DNA of 34,502 nucleotides from an uncultured Candidatus Melainabacteria bacterium (GTDB lineage: Bacteria > Cyanobacteriota > Vampirovibrionia > Gastranaerophilales > Gastranaerophilaceae): positions 1 through 34,502 of the forward strand of contig CAKVLL010000020.1 in NCBI GenBank assembly GCA_934757255.1, in the 5' to 3' direction. Below, one piece after another: positions 1 through 6,867 of this stretch. The position numbers were made by a program, and so were the translations under genes. The notes beneath the pieces were generated by a model. That model was not told the DNA's origin and did not search any database. It saw only the letters and a list, made by a program, of their open reading frames with translations. How positions within the stretch are numbered: position 1 is the stretch's first letter; the number at the start of each line of letters is the position of its first letter.

Positions 1-148
1 CTCTCACGCAACAAGCAAAGCTTGTCGGGTTCTCTCCTCCATTGACTTTAGGCATTTCTATTTTCCCACACTCTAACTACACGAAAAACGTGACATTTAG
101 TCACCTTTTTCTGCTCGTCAATGGAGTCCTTCTCCACACCCACCATTT
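1..148. repeat. Structured intergenic repeat R, copy 1
   Basis: This 148-bp unit recurs at 182-329 with only a few substitutions. It contains a small hairpin (ACAAGC-AAA-GCTTGT, 11-25), an outer 10-bp inverted repeat CTCCATTGAC (37-46) / GTCAATGGAG (117-126), and an inner hairpin GTGAC-ATTTA-GTCAC (90-104) flanked by A5 and T5. Shorter relatives with the same two hairpins lie at 1037-1105 and 1156-1204. No reading frame of note crosses it. I do not recognise it as a named family. The copy may begin left of the window. Confidence 0.8.
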
Positions 149-150
149 AA

Positions 151-175
151 AAGACTTCTTCGGAGGTCTTTTTTT
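151..175 (+). terminator. Rho-independent terminator after repeat copy 1
   Basis: An 8-bp stem AAGACTTC / GAGGTCTT (one G-T pair) closes a TTCG tetraloop and is followed by seven T's. It would end a plus-strand transcript coming from the left, possibly one that includes the repeat. Confidence 0.75.
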
Positions 176-181
176 GTAGGG

Positions 182-329
182 CTCTCACGCAACAAGCAAA
201 GCTTGTCGGGTTCTCTCCTCCATTGACTTTAGGCATTTCTATTTCCCCACACTCTAACTACACGAAAAACGTGACATTTAGTCACCTTTTTCTGCTCGTC
301 AACGGAGTCCTTCACCACACCCACCATTT
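182..329. repeat. Structured intergenic repeat R, copy 2
   Basis: Near-identical direct copy of 1-148, 181 bp downstream. The differences are single bases, for example AATGG to AACGG in the right outer arm, which puts one mismatch in the 10-bp outer stem. The GTGAC-ATTTA-GTCAC hairpin is unchanged. The flank differs from copy 1: here ACCAT-TTTAAG-ATGGT and a T7 run follow (about 323-356), a weaker terminator-like structure. Confidence 0.8.
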
Positions 330-433
330 TAAGATGGTTTTAGCTCCTTTTTTTAGTATAAATTTGATATAAAATATTATGTACAAAAGGGGTACAAATA
401 ACTAATAAAAAAACTCATGATATAATTTTTTAT

Positions 434-716
434 ATGAGTAGTGAAATTAATTTTTTTAAAATGTTTGCTATTATGCTGGTTGTCTCTGAGCATCTGAATT
501 TTACATTAATTTATTCGTTATCAACTTATGCTTTTCATATTGCATTATTCTTTTTCATATCAGGAATATTATTTAATGATAAATATGATTTTAAAACATA
601 TTAACAAAGAAGGTTGAAAACTTTAATGATACCCTATTTTTTTATTGCTTGGTTTATATATTAATAACCTTCTTGACGTATTATTTGACAGGAAAGTTTT
701 GGGGAAATCGTAGTTA
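434..716 (+). pseudogene. Decayed acyltransferase family 3 gene (N-terminal remnant)
   Basis: The first frame gives 56 residues from ATG 434 to a stop at 602-604. They include VVSEHL and FHIALFFFISGILF, matching the first two membrane segments of acyltransferase-3 (OafA/NodX-like sugar O-acyltransferases) with the conserved His (residue 20). Homology continues in another frame (RRLKTLMIPYFFIAWFIY, about 620-660) and then a third (ITFLTYYLTGKFWG) that stops at 714-716. At least two frameshifts are needed, and the C-terminal two thirds of a normal gene of about 340 residues is missing. This is a dead fragment. An extended -10 (TGATATAAT, 418-426) ends 7 nt before the ATG and no Shine-Dalgarno is seen. 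Nothing else is recognised in 330-433 or 717-931. Confidence 0.75.
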
Positions 717-931
717 ATGAAGAACAACGTTGTAGCTTTTAACTAGACTTAAATGGTAATATGTGTTAAGATTGCGTTGGGCTAAATTGTTCTTGATTAT
801 GAATGATTAGTTTATAGAGTTTAAAAATAACGCGAGATGTATTTTTTAAATTCTTATGTGTGAATATTTTAATAAAATTATTTGCACAAATTTAGCACAA
901 TGAATTTTTAACACAACCAGTAAAACTTTAT

Positions 932-1007
932 GCGCTTGTAGCTCAGTAGGATAGAGCGGAGGTTTCCTAAACCTTGTCTGCCGTGGGTTCGACTCCCTCC
1001 AGGCGCA
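932..1007 (+). tRNA. tRNA-Arg (anticodon CCU)
   Basis: Cloverleaf folded by hand. Acceptor stem GCGCTTG (932-938) / CAGGCGC (1000-1006) with discriminator A1007; D-arm GCTC/GAGC; anticodon stem GAGGT/ACCTT with loop TTCCTAA, anticodon CCT at 966-968; 7-nt variable loop; T-arm GTGGG/CCCTC around TTCGACT with one T-T mismatch. CCA is not encoded. Decodes AGG. The 3' part (from 997) is repeated at 1116, outside any cloverleaf. Confidence 0.9.
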
Positions 1008-1075
1008 TATTTTATAAAATAAAGTCAAGTATTACGTCTCACGCAACAAGCATAGCTTGTTGGGTTCTTACCTCT
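997..1075. repeat. Direct repeat of tRNA-Arg 3' end, copy A
   Basis: Bases 997-1043 (the last 10 nt of the tRNA body, discriminator and trailer) are repeated exactly at 1116-1162, a 119-bp offset. Weaker identity continues to about 1075/1194 through the first hairpin of the R-type repeat. This could be a tandem duplication or an att-like scar. Confidence 0.85.
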
Positions 1076-1105
1076 CACAAAACGTGACATTTAGTCACTT
1101 TTTGT
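1037..1105. repeat. Structured intergenic repeat R, short copy 3
   Basis: It starts TCTCACGCAACAAGC like copies 1 and 2. It keeps hairpin AACAAGC-ATA-GCTTGTT (1045-1061) and hairpin GTGAC-ATTTA-GTCAC (1084-1098) with flanking A and T runs, but lacks the roughly 45-bp middle section and the outer stem. It lies directly in the tRNA-Arg trailer. Confidence 0.75.
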
Positions 1106-1115
1106 TCGGCAGAGT

Positions 1116-1204
1116 CTCCAGGCGCATATTTTATAAAATAAAGTCAAGTATTACGTCTCACGTGACAAGCATAGCTTCTTAGGTTTTTACTTTTATCAAA
1201 ACGC
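1116..1204. repeat. Direct repeat copy B with degenerate R-type repeat
   Basis: 1116-1162 duplicates the tRNA-Arg 3' end and trailer. 1156-1204 is a worn fourth member of the R family: TCTCACG, then ACAAGC-ATA-GCTTCT, then CAAAACG, with the second hairpin lost. Confidence 0.7.
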
Positions 1205-1210
1205 GAACCC

Positions 1211-1235
1211 AGCCCTTTGAATAAAGGCGCTTTTT
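1211..1235 (+). terminator. Terminator-like hairpin
   Basis: AGCCCTTT pairs with AAAGGCGCT (one bulged C) around a GAAT loop and is followed by T5. It faces right and could end a transcript from tRNA-Arg. On the other strand it has no T run next to the stem, so it is less likely to serve the minus-strand gene ending at 1256. Confidence 0.5.
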
Positions 1236-1255
1236 GTTGTTTCAAAAAATTTCTT

Positions 1256-2461
1256 CTAGAAGAACATCTGCATTGCATTTGGCAAGGCAGAATGATATCT
1301 TGATATCATTGGCTGTAACCTATTATTATAAGTCACATGGTCATTATCTACAGAAATCCACTCCTGATTATTTATACCTTCCGCAAACCCCTCTGTGCAA
1401 TTAATTCCATCAGTTGAATTCTGCGCCAGTTTAAAAAAGTTTTTATACCCCACCGTATCATTATAAGTTAAACCCAACGTTCTAAAATCATTCAAGTGTT
1501 TAGAAATAACAGAAAGGCTATTCGGCTCTTCTTCAATTGGAATATGTTCAATGTACTTGTAAATCGAATAGTTCTGTTCATGGTTATAATAACATAGTGG
1601 CGCTGAATTACGGCTTCTGTGTGTCGTTAAATAAAAATCAATTTTTGCTAATGTGCCCAGTGCAAAAGGTGCATCAAGACTTCTCATTTCCGGTTTTCCC
1701 ATTTTAAGAACAAATTTCTTGCCTTCTGGAGTAAATACACCAAATACATTCTTGTCAGATTTACCTTCTGTAAAATAAACGAATTCATAAGTCCTATTAT
1801 CAAGAGTTAAACTTGAAATCTTCTTTTTCTGCTTCAAACCCTCTTGCATTTCATTTCTCAAATAATTAGAAATTTGTTCCAAATGATTATTTGGGAATTC
1901 TCTTGGAATATTGCCAATTTCAAGTTTATCAGAGTTGTAAAGCATTTTGAATTTATTTATCAAAGCTTCACCTTTCCAATCCGGACGCATTTTTAATAGT
2001 GAAATAAGCGAACGTTCATTATTATATTTATCTTCTACGTACCTAGTATAAGCATCATTATATGGACTATTAACCATAAATGGCAATATATTCTTAGAGT
2101 TTACTCCAACCTTCTGTTGCAGTGCGGATATTACATTATTCACTTCCCTCGGCTGATAGATAAAGCTATCGAAAAATTCTTTGCTTCTATCTTTTGTTTT
2201 AAGGATTTCTGTCAAAAAGTTGTCCATAACTTCCGGCGTTTCTTCTATTTTCAAAAATGATTTTATTGCCGGAATTCTATCATTATACAAATACCAATTG
2301 TACTCATCATAAAGCGCTGCCATAGATTTTCCTTTAAATAAAGGCTGATAAGCAAACATTCTTGGCTTTTCAGTTGTCACCGAAACAGTAGAATTCTGGC
2401 TCTTTGTGTTATTAATGTTGTATTTTGTAGTTGTATATAAATTAATTGGATTTATTCTCAT
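1256..2461 (-). CDS. Orphan protein with possible protein-kinase-like C-terminal region
   Basis: 401 residues, start supported by AAGGAG upstream of the ATG. The polar N-terminus opens M-R-I-N-P-I-N and carries FKGK at 42-45, features shared with the small gene at 16999-17205. I do not recognise the family. Residues about 220-300 read like the N-lobe of a kinase-type fold: two strands, then KKFVLKM with Lys253 where kinases place the VAIK lysine, then a hinge-like YSIYKYIE (298-305). LGLTYNDTVGYKNFF (329-343) resembles a catalytic loop of the HNDxxxxN type with His replaced by Tyr333, Asp335 kept and Asn341 one place late; WISVDND (368-374) could stand in for DFG. This is a by-eye motif reading and not a family assignment. 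There is no signal peptide. A terminator separates it from the gene upstream. Confidence 0.75.
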   Translation of the reverse strand: MRINPINLYTTTKYNINNTKSQNSTVSVTTEKPRMFAYQPLFKGKSMAALYDEYNWYLYNDRIPAIKSFLKIEETPEVMDNFLTEILKTKDRSKEFFDSFIYQPREVNNVISALQQKVGVNSKNILPFMVNSPYNDAYTRYVEDKYNNERSLISLLKMRPDWKGEALINKFKMLYNSDKLEIGNIPREFPNNHLEQISNYLRNEMQEGLKQKKKISSLTLDNRTYEFVYFTEGKSDKNVFGVFTPEGKKFVLKMGKPEMRSLDAPFALGTLAKIDFYLTTHRSRNSAPLCYYNHEQNYSIYKYIEHIPIEEEPNSLSVISKHLNDFRTLGLTYNDTVGYKNFFKLAQNSTDGINCTEGFAEGINNQEWISVDNDHVTYNNRLQPMISRYHSALPNAMQMFF

Positions 2462-2515
2462 TTTCTACTCCTTATTTCTATATTAAACCTTCTAAAAATA
2501 AAATTTGCTAATAAT

Positions 2516-2557
2516 AAAAAGGTGCACCAATTAAATTTATTTTTAATGCACCTTTTT
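2516..2557. terminator. Bidirectional-looking rho-independent terminator
   Basis: AAAAAGGTGCA (2516-2526) and TGCACCTTTTT (2547-2557) form an 11-bp stem around a 20-nt AT-rich loop. It lies just past the stop of the minus-strand LTxxQ gene and would terminate the sigma operon. Confidence 0.8.
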
Positions 2558-2576
2558 CTATTATAATTAAAATTTA

Positions 2577-3095
2577 TTATCTTACCGGATTTGGAATTTC
2601 AACCTTTTCTGGGCAAGGTCTTTGACCTTGTTCAAATTTTTGTCTACCTTCTTTTTTCATCTCTTCGAGAATTTTCTTTTGGTCTTTTGTCAAAATTGAT
2701 TCAAACTCTTTCATATTCTTTTTGCGAATAGCATTGGCTTTCTTTTCCAAAGCAGTTATTTCTTTATCAATTGCATTCAATCTTTCTTCTTGAGCCCAGC
2801 CGGCAATTCTAGACATCTTAACCATTTCGGCTTCTTTTCTTTTATCTTTGATTTTATCCATGATTGGTTTCATTTCTTTATGACCTTTCATGCGAAGTTC
2901 TTTTGCTTTCGCTTTTTGAGCCTCAGTTAAGCCTAATTTTTGTTCAAAAGCAGCTTCTCTAGCTTTTCTCATTTTTGCCATTTCTTCTTTTGAAGGTGGA
3001 TTTTTAAAATCTGGTTTTTTCATACTATCTTCAGCTGCAAAAGCTGCTGTTGTCATTAAGCATAATGCGCAAGTAATGATTGCTATTTTTTTCAT
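2577..3095 (-). CDS. Periplasmic LTxxQ-motif protein (Spy/CpxP/CnrX-like)
   Basis: 172 residues. A signal peptide (MKKIAIITCALCLM..., cleavage probably after AFA near residue 20) is followed by a charged, all-helical body with two LTxxQ motifs, LTEAQ at 56-60 and LTKDQ at 135-139. This is the hallmark of the Spy/CpxP superfamily of periplasmic helical-hairpin chaperones and stress sensors; CnrX-type metal sensors have the same fold. Start chosen at the ATG behind GAGGT. It is the last gene of an operon that begins with an anti-sigma factor and an ECF sigma factor, 16 nt after the sigma gene, so it is probably the regulon's own periplasmic output or its sensor. The tail is Pro- and charge-rich (GQRPCPEKVEIPNPVR). 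Family confident, role inferred. Confidence 0.85.
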   Translation of the reverse strand: MKKIAIITCALCLMTTAAFAAEDSMKKPDFKNPPSKEEMAKMRKAREAAFEQKLGLTEAQKAKAKELRMKGHKEMKPIMDKIKDKRKEAEMVKMSRIAGWAQEERLNAIDKEITALEKKANAIRKKNMKEFESILTKDQKKILEEMKKEGRQKFEQGQRPCPEKVEIPNPVR

Positions 3096-3111
3096 CTTAT
3101 CTACCTCACTT

Positions 3112-3609
3112 TTATAATAAATCTTCTAAAACTTCTGCTAACTCTTTTTTAGCGTTATAAATTCTTGATTTTATCGTACCAATCGGACATTTCAATTTTT
3201 GAGCCGCTTCTTCATAAGTGTAGCTATATATTTCACAAAACATGATTGCTTCTCTTAATTTGGGTTTCAATCCATCAATAGCAGCGATAATTCGTTTCTG
3301 TCTTTCGCTCGTTAAAATACAAGCTTCCGGAGTTTGTTTTTTATCTTTAATATTGCACAAAACTAAATCATCAGAAGTTGAGTTCTGCTCATTTCTTACT
3401 GTGGCAGATTTCAAATAATCTTTTGAAGTGTTTTTCGCAATCGTATTTACCCAGCTTTTGAAAGAACCACGCTCTTCGTACTTGTCAGCATTTTTCCAGA
3501 GCTTAATGTAAACCTCTTGTTCAATGTCCTCATTCTCTTGTTTTGTAATAAGTTTAATTATATTTTTAATGTTTTGTTTGTTCGCATTAATTATTTCGTT
3601 AAAATTCAT
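3112..3609 (-). CDS. ECF-type RNA polymerase sigma factor
   Basis: 165 residues, normal length for a two-domain ECF sigma. Residues about 20-75 are region 2 (DIEQEVYIKLWKNADKYE, then SFKSWVNTIAKNTSKDYLK), which binds core polymerase and the -10. Residues about 110-160 are region 4 with the helix-turn-helix YTYEEAAQKLKCPIGTIKSR, which reads the -35. Its ATG overlaps the stop of the upstream anti-sigma gene (ATGA, 3606-3609), so the two are translationally coupled. Expected role: held inactive at the inner membrane by that anti-sigma and released by an envelope signal to transcribe this operon and others. Target promoters cannot be read from this window alone. Confidence 0.92.
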   Translation of the reverse strand: MNFNEIINANKQNIKNIIKLITKQENEDIEQEVYIKLWKNADKYEERGSFKSWVNTIAKNTSKDYLKSATVRNEQNSTSDDLVLCNIKDKKQTPEACILTSERQKRIIAAIDGLKPKLREAIMFCEIYSYTYEEAAQKLKCPIGTIKSRIYNAKKELAEVLEDLL

Positions 3610-3953
3610 TCATCCACCATTAAAAGTCCGTAAGAATCAACCGGAAAGCCAAGGTCTTCAGCTGACAAGCTTTCGCCATATTTTAGAGAGTCCAACAAAT
3701 CGTCATTTGATGCTACATAGCCAAACGTGAAAGTCGAAAATAACAACAATAACATTGCGCAAGCAAGCTTAAGTTTTGGGCGTTTTTTGTTTTTTGCACG
3801 ATAATAAAGCTTAACTTCATCAATCAAAGCTGAAACTTTTTCCATGTTTTCAGCTTCTTTTCTGCAATCTTCGCATTCATTGATATGATTTTTTAGCATT
3901 TCATCATCGGAAAAAACAAATAATCCTTCAAATTTGGTGCATTTATTATCCAT
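3606..3953 (-). CDS. Membrane-anchored zinc-finger anti-sigma factor
   Basis: 115 residues from the ATG at 3953, chosen because AGAGGT lies 6 nt upstream; a longer reading to 3992 has no ribosome site. The N-terminal cytoplasmic part has the ZAS signature H-x3-C-x2-C (NHINECEDC: His23, Cys27, Cys30). A basic stretch and one membrane helix (LACAMLLLLFSTFTFGYVA) follow, then an acidic periplasmic tail of about 38 residues. In this family the ZAS domain clamps the partner ECF sigma. Gene order is unusual: the anti-sigma comes first, then sigma, then the LTxxQ protein, as in cnrYXH-like systems where the inhibitor leads. The short tail leaves little room for its own sensor domain, so the LTxxQ protein may sense on its behalf (inference). 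Confidence 0.85.
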   Translation of the reverse strand: MDNKCTKFEGLFVFSDDEMLKNHINECEDCRKEAENMEKVSALIDEVKLYYRAKNKKRPKLKLACAMLLLLFSTFTFGYVASNDDLLDSLKYGESLSAEDLGFPVDSYGLLMVDE

Positions 3954-4018
3954 TTCATTACCTCTTATATAAGTATAACGATAAATAAACAAAATTTGTT
4001 CAAAAATTTATTTAACTT

Positions 4019-4054
4019 AAATAAAAAATCCTCCGAACTTAATTCAGAGGATTT
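4019..4054 (-). terminator. Terminator of the TpsB-like gene
   Basis: Read on the minus strand, AAATCCTC (t) GAA - TTAAG - TTC (g) GAGGATTT forms a long stem followed by a T-rich stretch. It separates the outer-membrane barrel gene from the anti-sigma operon, which therefore needs its own promoter in the short gap. Confidence 0.85.
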
Positions 4055-4073
4055 CTTATTATATATTGTTTTC

Positions 4074-5852
4074 TTATAATTTTTCAGGATTTCTAAGTGG
4101 AATCAATCGGTCTAAGTCTGAATTCAAGCTAAAGTAGAATCTAGCAGTGTTTTCGTTGTAAGAACGACCTAGTGGGAAACCAACACCGATTTGTGCCGTT
4201 AACCAATTCGTGAAATTAATGTATGTACCGAAACCAACTGAATGTAAGAATGTTTGAGGGTAATTATAGATATTGCCGTTTTCTCCAATCCAACCCCAAT
4301 CATAGAAGATTGCAAGTTTAAGTCTTTCGTCAACTTTTGGCATTAATTTGTATAAGTAAGGAACAGGGAATCTGTATTCAACTGTACCTGTAACACCATA
4401 ATCGCCGATTAATTCAGCCGGTTGGTAACCTCTTAATGTGTAAGGACCACCCATTTGCATTTGTTCAGCTGCAAACAATTTGTTTGGTGAATACTGACCG
4501 TTAACTCTTACAATACCCATGCTTCTCGCGAATAATCTTTGTACACGAGTTGCACCGGCTGTAACTTTGAAGAATGTTGCATCTTGAATTGCGCCGTGTC
4601 CGTCACCGCCCATGCCAAAGTCAACACCTACATTTCCTAACCAACGACCATAATTGTCGTCAGTCATACCGTACAAACCAGAACGCCATACGTTCAAATT
4701 GTAGTTAGATAATCTTAGTGGATTGCCTGAAACATTTGCAGAAGTATTTGCGTTAACATAATCGTAACCTGTATAGAAAATCAAGTCAGATTTTGCTGTT
4801 TGAATAATCGGTTGTGTTAATTTAAAGAAGTAACTTTGTGCGTTACCTTTAACATTTAATGATTTATAAGGACCGCCTAATCTTACGTGAGAGTCAGAAA
4901 AGTCAAATGATAATCTTGTTCCGTAAGATGAAACAGGAAGCGAATAACCGGCCATCCAACCAGTTGCACCTGAAGATAGGATTGTTCCGCCATAAATTTT
5001 ATCGCCCAAACCTGTTAAGTTATCCATACCAACAAGGAATGAAACTCTTTGAGCTCCTGTATATGAACGACCATAGTCATCATAAGAAAAATTCAAGTTT
5101 ACAGGGAATCTATCTCTAACATTTAAGGTAATTGCTGTGTTTTCATCACCTTCCTGTTGTCTTTCTACTTCAGTTTGAACTTGAACATAATCTTCTCTAT
5201 TGATTTCTTTCATTGCTCTTTGAAGGTTTTTAGCATTGAATACGTCACCTTCTCTTAAGCCTGCCTTGCCCATGATAATATGTCTTAAATACCATTCACG
5301 AGTCCATTTTTCGCCTTCAATGTTAAGTTCCCCAACTTTGCTTTCAACAATACTAATAGTTGCAACGCCATCCACAATTCTTTGAGGTGGAACTGTTGCA
5401 TAGGATGTCAAATAACCCTTTGCTCTATATAAATTTGTTACCTTTTGACAAACTTCTAATAACTCATCAAAGTAAACATCTTCACCAAGAACTTCCAAAC
5501 CTAATTTTTCAAGTTCTTCGGATGAAATTTTTGTATTGCCTTCAAAATTGATTTTTTGTAACAAGAAGTGAGGGTTGTATATCATACCTTCTCTGGCTTG
5601 ATTTTCTTCAACTGAAGCATCATAAATTTGTTCATCTTTTGTTACATCATCAAAAGATTGAATGTAACTCTTGTCTATCTCATAGTGATTCGCATTTTGT
5701 AATTCGGTAGTGTTGTAAGCCCCTGGGTTATATCCGCCCATTTTTGCTTCGATTCCTGCAGGTAAAGTTGTTCCTACCATTGGGTCTGCAAAAGCTTGAT
5801 TTACTGCAAATAGACACAAAACTGTTAGCAAATAGCTTATTTGTTTCTTCAT
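4074..5852 (-). CDS. Outer-membrane two-partner-secretion-type transporter (ShlB/FhaC-like)
   Basis: 592 residues with a signal peptide (MKKQISYLLTVLCLFAVNQAFA). A periplasmic linker leads to POTRA repeats at about 93-170 (FLLQKINFEGNTKISSEEL... and VGELNIEGEKW) and then a 16-strand-type barrel from about 245 to the end. The barrel carries the family LRGY motif (GPYTLRGY) about 120 residues from the C-terminus, the loop-6 [VL]RGY/F of the Omp85/TpsB superfamily, and ends LIPLRNPEKL. In known systems the protein sits in the outer membrane and exports a large TpsA exoprotein, or inserts lipid or protein. No TpsA-like gene is adjacent. It requires a diderm envelope. It is monocistronic, with its own promoter (5923-5951) and terminator. 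A BamA/TamA-like role cannot be excluded. Confidence 0.88.
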   Translation of the reverse strand: MKKQISYLLTVLCLFAVNQAFADPMVGTTLPAGIEAKMGGYNPGAYNTTELQNANHYEIDKSYIQSFDDVTKDEQIYDASVEENQAREGMIYNPHFLLQKINFEGNTKISSEELEKLGLEVLGEDVYFDELLEVCQKVTNLYRAKGYLTSYATVPPQRIVDGVATISIVESKVGELNIEGEKWTREWYLRHIIMGKAGLREGDVFNAKNLQRAMKEINREDYVQVQTEVERQQEGDENTAITLNVRDRFPVNLNFSYDDYGRSYTGAQRVSFLVGMDNLTGLGDKIYGGTILSSGATGWMAGYSLPVSSYGTRLSFDFSDSHVRLGGPYKSLNVKGNAQSYFFKLTQPIIQTAKSDLIFYTGYDYVNANTSANVSGNPLRLSNYNLNVWRSGLYGMTDDNYGRWLGNVGVDFGMGGDGHGAIQDATFFKVTAGATRVQRLFARSMGIVRVNGQYSPNKLFAAEQMQMGGPYTLRGYQPAELIGDYGVTGTVEYRFPVPYLYKLMPKVDERLKLAIFYDWGWIGENGNIYNYPQTFLHSVGFGTYINFTNWLTAQIGVGFPLGRSYNENTARFYFSLNSDLDRLIPLRNPEKL

Positions 5853-5922
5853 AATTTCAGAATTCCTAATTTCTTTCTATGTATATTTTTATTTATTGGG
5901 TTATGATTTTGTTACACCCTAT

Positions 5923-5951
5923 ATTATATTTTAAATAAAAACCCTAGACAA
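5923..5951 (-). promoter_or_regulatory. Promoter of the TpsB-like gene
   Basis: On the minus strand TTGTCT (5946-5951) lies 17 bp from TATAAT (5923-5928). Transcription would start near 5916, giving a leader of about 64 nt. This and 6123-6181 are the only signals I see in the 5853-6221 gap. Confidence 0.65.
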
Positions 5952-6122
5952 ATTTAATTGCTAGTTTGTAACAAAATATTAACATTTATACTTTATTTTA
6001 ACTTGTTTATGAACTTTTGTAAAGGTGTATTTGTTAGAAATTCATTCGTTTTTATGAATAAGTACGGCTTTTATAATTTTTAATAGTTTGTCAATTGTTT
6101 GTAAGTGATTTACGTTTATTGC

Positions 6123-6151
6123 TTGACTTTAATATTAATTTGTCATAGACT
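6123..6151 (+). promoter_or_regulatory. Promoter of rpmI-rplT
   Basis: TTGACT (6123-6128), 17 bp, TAGACT (6146-6151). Start near 6158, leaving a leader of about 64 nt. Confidence 0.65.
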
Positions 6152-6154
6152 GAA

Positions 6155-6181
6155 CATGCCGAAGTATAGTGCTATGGTATG
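6155..6181 (+). promoter_or_regulatory. Hairpin in the rpmI-rplT leader
   Basis: CATGCC (6155-6160) pairs with GGTATG (6176-6181), with an inner ATAG/CTAT match. It starts at the predicted transcription start. It could be an L20-type autoregulatory leader, but no known consensus was matched. Confidence 0.4.
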
Positions 6182-6221
6182 CCTTGCTCGGATTATGGAC
6201 AAAAGTTAAGGAGACTAGAAA

Positions 6222-6431
6222 ATGCCAAAAATGAAAACTCACCGTGCAGCAGCTAAAAGATACAAAGTTACTGGCACAGGTAAAATCACAAGAAGACATG
6301 CAGGTATTGGCCACTTGCTTCAACACAAAGCTGAATCAAGAAAACGTAAGATTTTCGGAGATGTAGTGATTTCTGAATCTCACGAAAAATTGATTTCAAA
6401 AGAGTTACCTTACAAGAAGTATGCTAGATAG
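6222..6431 (+). CDS. rpmI: 50S ribosomal protein L35
   Basis: 69 residues, the usual length. The family start MPKMKTHRAAAKRYKVTGTG is intact and the rest is highly basic (KITRRHAGIGHLL...). It is a structural protein of the large ribosomal subunit. Ribosome site AAGGAG before the ATG. It is co-transcribed with rplT, 12 nt downstream, the classical order, but infC, which precedes these genes in many bacteria, is absent here, so this operon has its own promoter at 6123-6151. Confidence 0.98.
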   Translation: MPKMKTHRAAAKRYKVTGTGKITRRHAGIGHLLQHKAESRKRKIFGDVVISESHEKLISKELPYKKYAR

Positions 6432-6443
6432 GAGTGTTGAACA

Positions 6444-6794
6444 ATGAGAATTAAACGTGGTAATGTATGTCGTAACAGACACAAAAAAATATTAAAGCTT
6501 GCTAAAGGTTTCAAAGGCGCAAGAAGCAGAATCTTTAAAGTTGCAAATTGTGCAGTTATGAAAGCTCTTAAATATGCTTACAGAGATAGACGTGCTACAA
6601 AACGTAATATGCGTCGTTTATGGATTGTAAGAATTAATGCAGCTGTTAGAGAACAAGGAATGAGTTATTCTAGATTCGTTAACGCTTGCAAAAAAGCAAA
6701 CATTCAAGTTAACAGAAAAATGCTTGCTGATCTTGCAGTTAACGATAAGGAAGCATTTGCAGTTGTTGTTGAAGCAGCAAAAGCAGCTTTATAA
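6444..6794 (+). CDS. rplT: 50S ribosomal protein L20
   Basis: 116 residues, normal length. Conserved N-terminal basic extension MRIKRGNVCRNRHKKILKLA, then YAYRDRRATKRNMRRLWIVRINAA. It binds 23S rRNA early in 50S assembly and in several phyla represses its own operon by binding the mRNA leader. Ribosome site GGAG. Followed by a strong terminator at 6810-6843. Confidence 0.98.
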   Translation: MRIKRGNVCRNRHKKILKLAKGFKGARSRIFKVANCAVMKALKYAYRDRRATKRNMRRLWIVRINAAVREQGMSYSRFVNACKKANIQVNRKMLADLAVNDKEAFAVVVEAAKAAL

Positions 6795-6809
6795 TTTATT
6801 ATTAGTCTA

Positions 6810-6843
6810 AAAGACACCTGTCATTTTGACAGGTGTCTTTTTT
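6810..6843 (+). terminator. Terminator of rpmI-rplT
   Basis: AAAGACACCTGTCA / TGACAGGTGTCTTT gives a stem of about 14 bp with a 3-nt loop and a T run. Its A-rich left flank would also let it serve the minus-strand gene ending at 6868. Confidence 0.9.
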
Positions 6844-6867
6844 ATGTTGCTTAATGAAGGAGTAATT

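Noticed and set aside
113..145. tRNA 3' end (TGGAG...CTCCA then CACCCACCA) in repeat copy 1
   Set aside because: No TTCGA-type loop and no matching 5' half; copy 2 breaks the stem. Likely coincidence within the repeat.
846..1028. 60-residue minus-strand reading frame across tRNA-Arg
   Set aside because: It is the antisense of the tRNA; its Arg/Pro-rich sequence comes from the cloverleaf and it has no ribosome site.
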